Shown here: positions 53,901 through 60,000 of the stretch, piece by piece
Layout: the number at the start of each line of letters is the position of its first letter
How positions within the stretch are numbered: the stretch's first letter is position 1
Origin: Takakia lepidozioides
Lineage: Eukaryota > Streptophyta > Takakiopsida > Takakiales > Takakiaceae
Assembly (NCBI GenBank): GCA_030704615.1
Contig: CM060732.1
Location: forward strand, 52,745,053 to 52,805,052
Direction of reading: 5' to 3'
Length of the DNA: 60,000 bases
Made by a program: the position numbers and the translations under genes
Notes under the pieces: generated by a model
Told to the model about the DNA's origin: nothing
The model's database searches: none
What the model saw: the letters and a program-made list of their open reading frames with translations, nothing else

Positions 53901-56900
53901 TGACCGCGTTTGGCAGGGCTGCCTTGAGAGTACACATCTTACCTGCCCATTTATAACCAATGACATCTCCAACCAGTTTATCCGACGTTTCCCATGTTTC
54001 TTGCCCAGCACAGATATGAATATCATTAGTCCGAAGAACTTGTCCCACTTCAAGTTGTTTCCTTTGGTTGGTCAACCTGAGAAGTTGAAAGTGGCCAGCC
54101 GCAAGCCAGCCCTTTGCGTGTGAATTGTTTGTCGTCTAGGTAGCTTGTGATTGCTCCTGGACGCCAACCGTTCTGTAAAGGGGGGACAGTTACCCCATGT
54201 GTAGATTTTGCTCGTCTGTGTAAACTTTGAGAATTGGTAAACATTCAGGGTACCAAATCTTTCAGTTACACGACGCACAGGCTCCGCACACATAGGGGCA
54301 GATTGTCCGTCAGACTGCTTGGGGACAATTACCCCCGTGTATAGATTTTGCTCGTCTTGTGTAGACTTTGAGGATTGGTAAACCATTTAGAGTACCAAAT
54401 CCTTCAGTTACACGACGTTCAGGCTCTGCACACTTAGGGACAGATTGTCCATCTGACGGCTTGGGGACAATTACCCCATGTATAGAATTTGTTCGTCTTG
54501 TGTAAACCTTGAGGATTGGTAAACCATTCAGAGTACCAAATCCTTCAGATTCAGGACGTTCAGGTTCGTACACTTAGGGGCATCTTGTCCTTCTGGCTGT
54601 TTGGATTCAACCTCATCCAGAGCATCAAACCGATTAGAAACTCTCAAGTTGAAGTTGTTGCCCTTGGTTGTCTTCCTAGAGCGCCCTCTATTAAGAGCAC
54701 TTTTGGTCATTGCAACCTTCAACGTACCCCTGTTATCAAGTCTTGAGATGGTACCATTAGCCATGAAATCCAAGCCTAAGCTAGAGCATGTAGTTTTAAA
54801 GGACACATCGTCCATCCTGGGATTCACCCCAAAAACTACACATGAAGCCCTAGATTTGGCATAAGTAACCAATTCCCAGGGATCACCCTGAGGAGTGTTG
54901 ATGTTGATAGGAGCTAAATTTTTGATTGTGTTCACAGGCCATAAGTTTAAGCACAGGAACCAACCCGAGCCCAAGTGCCGAGTATGCTAGACAGAGCATA
55001 CGACTGCCCAATTTGGGCGGAGGGGCTGCCCCAAGCGGTAGGAGTCCGCTTGTTACCATTCAGAGATCACACTCCAGGGTTGCAGGGAATGGCCCGTGTA
55101 GGCATATTCTAAAGAGGGAAAGGCCCCAAGCTTTCCAACTAAATCCAATGCACTACCTTACCTGAAGGCAAGCGCTTCAGGTCGAAACAAACAAGGACAC
55201 GAGGTCACAAGGCCGGCATTTAGTCACAGAAACATTAATGTACTCCCGTTTCAAGTCCACCCAATGTCAATAGGCTTCCAAGAGGACAGGGAGAGAAATG
55301 GAGAGAGAGAGAGAGAGAGAATGTACTCATAAGACATTGTTTGCCGTAGCCTTGTGGCCATTGACCCTGCCCCCAGTTTGAGCGGAACCCAAAGGGACAG
55401 AACCTACCTTTGTCAGGGGCTGACGTCGGTAGTAAGACTTACCTTGAAATAAACAATTGATCCGGGTTTTCCAGATATCCTCTAGAAATCCCTTCACACA
55501 AGCAGAGAGAGAGAGAGAGAGTATGCATAAGACGTCGTTTGCTGTAGCCTTGTGGCAATAGACCCCGTGCACTCGACTAGAGGGAGTCCGAAGAAAATGC
55601 ACTAAAATGGATAAAAAGTGTGTGGAGCACTGAAGGATGGTCAGTTGAATACGGAGTTCCTATGCCCAGTTGCCAAAAAACTACACTTGAGAGGAGAAGG
55701 CAATACAGCAGAGAAAGACCTTGAATGCCGAGAAAAGAAGAACGCCTGCAAATACTAAGTTGACTGCTTCAAATTCCTGCATATAAAGCAACAGAGCATG
55801 GGCCAATCAGTCAAAATGTGCTACTTCATGAAAAGTCTGCTATACCCTAGAGTTTTAAGCTGTTCATTGATTTCAAATGTAAATAAAAAGTCCGCTAATA
55901 TTTCACCTGAAACAATCAAATACACTCACAAAGGGTAACTCCTGGTTCCTATGCACCACTAAGACTCCCCTAGTTTTCAACCTCTTGTCCCTATAACCAC
56001 CAGTCTCATGACAGTTAGTCCTATGATGTGCTTTGGCAGGCGTCCACATTTGTATTTTTTATGTTCGTATCGTGTGTTTCCCAGCTACTGTGTCTGCAGC
56101 AAATCCCTGTTACTGCATCTAATATGTACTCAGTTCTCTCTGATAAATACCTACCTGAAGTGTAGCGGCACCAAGTGTAATCATCAAAGCTCGAAAAACA
56201 ACAGCCCCAGCAATTCCATATGTAAGTACCCGACTCTGCAATAAAATATCTAACAAGGTAAGCATGCAGACGAAATACATGGAATGAGGAAAGGCTGCTG
56301 CCTAGAACTGCAGGAGAAGTTCCTCTGGCACTCTGAATCTGTCCCAATTATAACAAGCAGCAGTTGGGCATGGGAACACCGATCATTGCCTTGTAACTAG
56401 CATTTGTGGCACTGCACTGGAATAAAGGACACCTCATGCACATTTTAACTACAATTGAAAAACGAATTAGGTGGACTGACAAGGTCCAGACCACCTGAGG
56501 TGATGAGATAACTCTGATACTGATATGGAAGCTCTACCAGAGCTCCGATAAAAACTACTATACCCTACAGTACTACATAAACAAAGGTGAAGAAACCTGG
56601 ACTTAAATGTGAATGTTAAGAAGGGCTTTGACCGCTTCATACCCAAATCTCAGATCAAATGGATGACGAGACTTGGATGCAAATAAGCATTTACTTCAAA
56701 ACCTAAGGTTCACTGGGAATAAAGATTGGACCTGGTAGTTCACCGGCACTTGAAAGTAATTGAAAATCAGAACAAACACAAAAAGATTGTCTACTGACAG
56801 GCTTTGCTCCAAAAGGTACCTGCACTTCCATAATGCACAAGATACATCAGCGACTAGCACAGGAGAGAAGGGACAAAGAGAGCAATGGTGATAACCTGTT

Positions 56901-59150
56901 AGGCTGCAGTGAGTGTGTTCGACAACTCTGTCTGGGTTGGCATTTCTTGGCTGACCAAGGTTGGGATCGAGATTTTGTCTTATGAAGTTCACTTTGGGAA
57001 GTTCACTTTGGGATGTTCACTTTTTTTCATTCAAGAAAAAAGAGAGAGACAAGACATCTGCTCAAGTGGGAGTGTGAAAGAGATTACGTGGCAAACAGAT
57101 GAAGAAACAAGATGAAACCTAGTGAGTCTTCAGACATACCCGGCAAAGAACTCGGAGGCCTTGCCACTACCCTCCTTTAAGAACACCAGTGATCCAAAGA
57201 CTGCTGCAGCGCTGACCTGCACATTGCTATACAGTGCGTCACTAACAACATCCATCCCAAGATCCCAGCAATGCTTACACCACTTCATTACTACCAAGTA
57301 AACTGTAACCTGACCAAGGCTTGCTCCAACAATATCTCTGAATGTTGTAGCAACTTATTGGCTAGACAAAGGATTTACAGTAAATTCCTGCTTGACAGCA
57401 TTAACCAGAGAGAATGTACTCATACGACGTTGTTTGTCATAGACCGTTGCCGCTGACCAGAGAGACTTGAGACATGATAGAGACAAAGACCATTCTAATC
57501 TAGGTCTCTGTGATGTGATTGCTGGTGGCTAATGACACTCCTTACATGAGCAAAGAAGGCCATTCTGCTGTATGTCCTTGAAAACCAGGTTATGGTCAAA
57601 ACAGTTTCTACTTTAGAATCAAAATGGGTATAAAGAGAGAGATTGTACTCACGTTGTTTGCCGTAGCCTTGTGGCCATTGACCCCGCGCCCAGTTTGAGC
57701 GGAAACAAAAGGGACAGAACCTACCTCTGTCAGGGGCTGACGTTGGTAGTAAGACTTACCTTCATATATAGAATTAATCCGGATTTTCCAGATATCCTCT
57801 AGAAATCCCTTCACACAAGCATTAATCTGCTGTGTGTGATTTGCCCAAAAACTAGGCCTCAGGAGGGCCTGGGCTTTTGGCTCAGACTTTCAAAGTTGGT
57901 AAACAGAGGTACAGGCACAATTCCCTTGATAGATTTGAAGAGAGAGTCTCTTTGGGGAGAGAACCCCGAACAGTGTATCAGAAAATGAATACTGTCTTCA
58001 GGTTGCCCACACAACGGGCAATTGCACTCTCCCTTTCCTCTCTGCTTCTGTTTGCTGTTCAAAGGTAGGCTTCCTGCCCTGAGTTTAAATTTCAGTCTAG
58101 TGCCGAGAGTGGGTAGACCCTTGAGGTCATCCAAGATGTCCTCCCCCATGTCACTGACTGGAAACAAGTTCAGGGAAGTTTTCTGCCTAACTTCATTTTC
58201 ATCAGACAAGCTCATGGCAACAGACTTGGCTTTGGACACTACAGCCTCTAAGTCAGATTTATCCAGCAGGGTCAAGACTTGCGGTTCCAGGTCCAGTTCC
58301 TTGAGAATCTCTTTTACTCTCTTCTGCCAGGACTTGGCCTGTTTGACAGGGCAGTCCTGTTTCCAAGATATAGAGTCGATTAACTTAGGATATCTGGTGT
58401 TGGACATATGTTGCAGCTGACCCCACCATCTGACCTTGAATTCATCTCGTCGGGAGCTTAAGGACGGAATGCCAAACTCACCCCGAACAGCCACATTGGC
58501 TGTTTTGGAGCATGCTGACATACACTCCTTAAGCACCCCCACTTGAATGGATTCTAGAGACTTAGCCTGGTTGGAGTTATCAACCCATATTGCAGATCCG
58601 TACTCCAAGGCAGGTCTAATAACGCGACAAAGCATGGTTTTCTTAGCCTCAGAGTTGACCCTCTGCAGTGGAAAAATTTAGTGAGCCCCAGAGCTTTGCC
58701 CTTGCCAGTTTGAACAACTTTCCGGATATGTGCATCCCAATTACAATTGGAGGAAAACTCAACCCAGGTAAGTGTAGGAAGGGAGGACCGGGATCTCTTG
58801 GCTACCCCACTGCCACTTAAGATCACTTCCTCCCTCTCCTCTGTCGTTGAATGCTACCACTGCACATTTGCTGACATTAGCCTCTAGCCCCCAAAGATCA
58901 AAGTATCTCTTCGCGCAATCAATCAACTCCTGGAGATTGGTTGGAGTCTCTCCTATGCCTGCGAAGTCATCCGCAAACATAAGGGCTGGTATGGTGGTAT
59001 CACCCACCCTTAACCCAAATCCCTCACTTTCCACATCATCGAGGAGTTGATTGATGAAAATGGAAAATGAAGAGAGAGATTGTACTCATAAGACATTGTT
59101 TGCTGTAGCCTTGTGGCCATTGACCCCGCGCCCAGTTTGAGCGGGAAAAT

Positions 59151-59189
<39 letters not shown>

Positions 59190-59855
59190 TTATACTCCTT
59201 GACTGCTCCTGCAAACATTGGCTACCATCCCCGAGGGTCACTAACCATGTGCCCCACCAGGGTAGAGAGTATGTTGCATCCCAGCACTGCTACTTTTAGC
59301 CCTCTAGCTGAAAAACAGATGTAACAGATATCATGGTTTCCTGCCGATCACACTGTCAAGGAAAAGGAGAGGGAGAGAGGGAGAGTAAGAGAACTGCCAA
59401 TGCAAGCAAAACAAAATGAAAACTCCACCAAACTTAAGGCCGCACTTGGGAAACAATGAGTTGAAGAAAAGGGATGGTTATACTCACCCAGAACACAACT
59501 GTCTTGACAGCCACGTTTTGGTCCACTAGAGGTTCCTCATCGGGCAAAGATATCTCCATCTCCCCAACTGATGAGACTGTCTGGGCAGCTACCTCAATGG
59601 TTTCAGCCACAACCTCTACGGTGGTTTGTGCCACCTCGCCAACAGCTTCCACACTGGTTGTTGCTACCTTTTCAGCAACTTCTACCACCACATGTAGCTT
59701 TTCATCTAGCCTCGGCAGAATACTTTCCACCGGTCCTCCAGGAGCAGCATGACCATTTGCACCATTGATGGTGTTTTCTGTAGGATTGTGCATTAAGTTT
59801 CCCCTGCCAAGACGTCTGTTGCCATCTTCCATTGGCCTTTCCTCTTCTGTTGACA
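47992..59855 (-). CDS. TerC-family thylakoid membrane protein, 12 exons, 5' end outside window
   Basis: Exons in coding order: 59855-59488, 57216-57140, 56819-56732, 56235-56155, 55776-55720, 49888-49804, 49526-49477, 49250-49194, 49034-48956, 48626-48568, 48350-48293, 48098-47992. All have GT-AG borders and matching phases; 387 residues are in the window, ending in TGA. The first exon here is an acidic, Val-rich linker, so the start and transit peptide lie right of 59855. The membrane part has [60 protein letters not shown] and [20 protein letters not shown], with the conserved intramembrane acidic pairs ([21 protein letters not shown]) of TerC/Alx transporters. Plant TerC proteins are needed for thylakoid biogenesis; related bacterial proteins move metal ions, notably manganese. 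The introns carry several LINE insertions (5.8 kb between exons at 55720 and 49888). Confidence 0.93.
50040..50345 (-). mobile_element. LINE ORF2 C-terminal fragment
   Basis: Minus-strand sequence matches the end of the LINE at 50.6-51.1 kb: [42 protein letters not shown]. It is frameshifted and has lost internal parts. Lies in a TerC intron. Confidence 0.75.
50395..50590 (-). mobile_element. LINE ORF2 fragment (RT thumb region)
   Basis: DNA similar to 51620-51800 (TCAGAGTTGA-CCCTCTGCAG, TTTAGTGAG-CC, GTGTAGGAAGGGAGGAC). It sits between the 50.04-kb fragment and the tail of the long copy, so the pieces are nested or rearranged. Confidence 0.65.
50612..54075 (-). pseudogene. LINE ORF2: endonuclease, reverse transcriptase, zinc knuckle
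   Basis: Endonuclease pieces: [10 protein letters not shown] (54000), [14 protein letters not shown] (53640), [10 protein letters not shown] and [12 protein letters not shown] (53400). RT pieces: [15 protein letters not shown] (52500), [14 protein letters not shown] (52320), [11 protein letters not shown] (52230), [16 protein letters not shown] (52110), [14 protein letters not shown] (51940) and the catalytic FADDFAGIG (51820). C-terminal: [28 protein letters not shown]. The protein would nick target DNA and prime cDNA there. Relative to copy B (57.6-59.06 kb) it lacks 135 bp right after FADDFAGIG, has an extra A near 51450 and one C fewer near 51117. At least seven frame breaks. Confidence 0.88.
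54165..54535 (-). repeat. 141-bp coding tandem repeat in the LINE
   Basis: On the plus strand ACCAAATC starts units at 54252, 54394 and 54535 (periods 142 and 141 bp), with a partial, more diverged unit to the left. The translated unit is about 47 residues ([30 protein letters not shown]). The 142-bp spacing breaks the frame. It lies at the ORF1-ORF2 boundary. Confidence 0.85.
54528..54974 (-). pseudogene. LINE ORF1, C-terminal part
   Basis: Minus-strand frame of about 148 codons: [59 protein letters not shown]. The phrase RFDALDEVE is typical of the disordered end of plant LINE ORF1 proteins. The RNA-binding domain upstream is missing or degraded. Confidence 0.65.
55319..55503 (-). mobile_element. 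LINE 3' fragment
   Basis: Matches the last 60 codons of ORF2 ([40 protein letters not shown]) plus the tail; 5' truncated. Flanked by (GA)n on both sides. Confidence 0.8.
55504..55575 (-). mobile_element. Short LINE tail
   Basis: Starts next to (GA)n with ATAAGACGTCGTTTGCTGTAG and GTGGCAATAGACCCCG, a diverged copy of the LINE tail. Adjoins the fragment at 55319-55503. Confidence 0.65.
57414..57455 (-). mobile_element. 42-bp LINE tail with 10-bp target duplication
   Basis: Contains ATGTACTCATACGACGTTG; flanked by perfect ACCAGAGAGA at 57404-57413 and 57456-57465. Lies in a TerC intron. Confidence 0.8.
57640..59060 (-). mobile_element. LINE copy B, 5' truncated
   Basis: From the shared tail (57643-57710) through the C-terminal knuckle ([19 protein letters not shown]) to the RT region ([10 protein letters not shown] at about 58960), ending where homology with the long copy stops at GATTGATGAAAA (59060). 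The flanks (AAAATGG...AGAGAGAGA on both sides) suggest an imperfect target duplication. It keeps 135 bp lost from the long copy. A long frame (58635-57859) covers the C-terminal domain. Confidence 0.85.
59080..59143 (-). mobile_element. 64-bp LINE tail with 18-bp target duplication
   Basis: Tail words AAGACATTGTTTGCTGTAGC and CCATTGACCCCGCGCCC. Flanked by perfect GGAAAATGAAGAGAGAGA at 59062-59079 and 59144-59161, immediately beside the end of LINE copy B. Confidence 0.85.
59151..59186 (+). repeat. GA microsatellite
   Basis: About 17 GA units following the LINE tail. Similar GA runs flank most LINE tails here. Confidence 0.85.
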
Positions 59856-60000
59856 CTGTTAAAACAGTAATCACAGTAACATATTACTCTGGGGACTAAC
59901 AACAAACCGCTCTCAGGCTTGAGCAGAGTCTACACATTCAACGCACTTGAACCAAGAGTTTCTGCAAAGACATGCAATCCAGGCAATTAACAGGTACCGT

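Larger units (their letters stand above)
50600..55200 (-). mobile_element. Long LINE (non-LTR retrotransposon) inside a TerC intron
   Basis: Oriented like TerC. In order it has the end of ORF1 (54974-54528), a 141-bp tandem repeat region, an apurinic-type endonuclease (about 54080-53195), reverse transcriptase (53161-51416) and a C-terminal domain with a CCHC knuckle (51109-50612), then the tail words shared by all copies. The tail abuts (GA)n on the plus strand at 50598-50604. The 5' limit is only approximate. The EEP endonuclease with LDFNARVG and TSDHFLVW, and the single C-terminal CCHC, recall Jockey/CR1/L2-type LINEs more than plant L1. Frameshifts make it inactive. Confidence 0.85.

Overview
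The window looks like nuclear DNA of a land plant. Three multi-exon genes with GT-AG introns can be traced exon by exon, two of them for chloroplast-targeted proteins (a PsbP-domain lumen protein and a TerC-type thylakoid membrane protein), and there is an AP2/ERF transcription factor. The rest is mostly transposon-derived. The species cannot be fixed. The LINEs (DFNARVG-type endonuclease, C-terminal CCHC) and the PHD-bearing Ty3 element are not the usual angiosperm kinds, so a non-flowering lineage such as a lycophyte, fern or bryophyte is plausible; this is inference only.

Layout. 1-1562: a reading frame of more than 520 codons on the minus strand that runs off the left edge, with broken coding-like sequence behind it. 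2.2-8 kb: intergenic, with a 328-bp hAT MITE, a four-copy tandem repeat and tRNA-like fragments. 8-13.1 kb: scattered minus-strand exons, including an N-terminal exon of a glycosyltransferase-4-like protein. 14.8-19.7 kb: a minus-strand ERF gene between two inverted repeat arms. 19.96-37.6 kb: a nest of hAT elements. It holds a hAT transposase with two homopolymer frameshifts, hairpin-rich tandem repeats, a second hAT end and an 8.8-kb Ty3/gypsy element (26357-35203, coding on the minus strand) inserted cleanly into a tandem-repeat unit. 38.5-39.8 kb: a fold-back element whose 400-bp arms are packed with a 16-bp palindrome.

41.05-44.82 kb (minus): complete eight-exon PsbP-domain gene, head to head with a small plus-strand gene (45275-45586) across 456 bp. 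47.99-59.86 kb (minus): twelve exons of a TerC gene whose 5' end lies beyond the window. Its introns are swollen by nested LINE copies: a long copy at 50.6-55.2 kb, a 5'-truncated copy at 57.6-59.06 kb, and pieces.

The most unusual signals are these. (1) The Ty3 element lacks an evident tRNA primer site. The 16 nt directly after its 5' LTR are perfectly complementary to a segment inside the LTR, the geometry expected for self-primed reverse transcription. (2) A family of extremely short (42-71 bp) LINE tails is each flanked by perfect 10-18 bp target duplications. (3) The PHD finger at the end of the Ty3 polyprotein has lost one zinc ligand.
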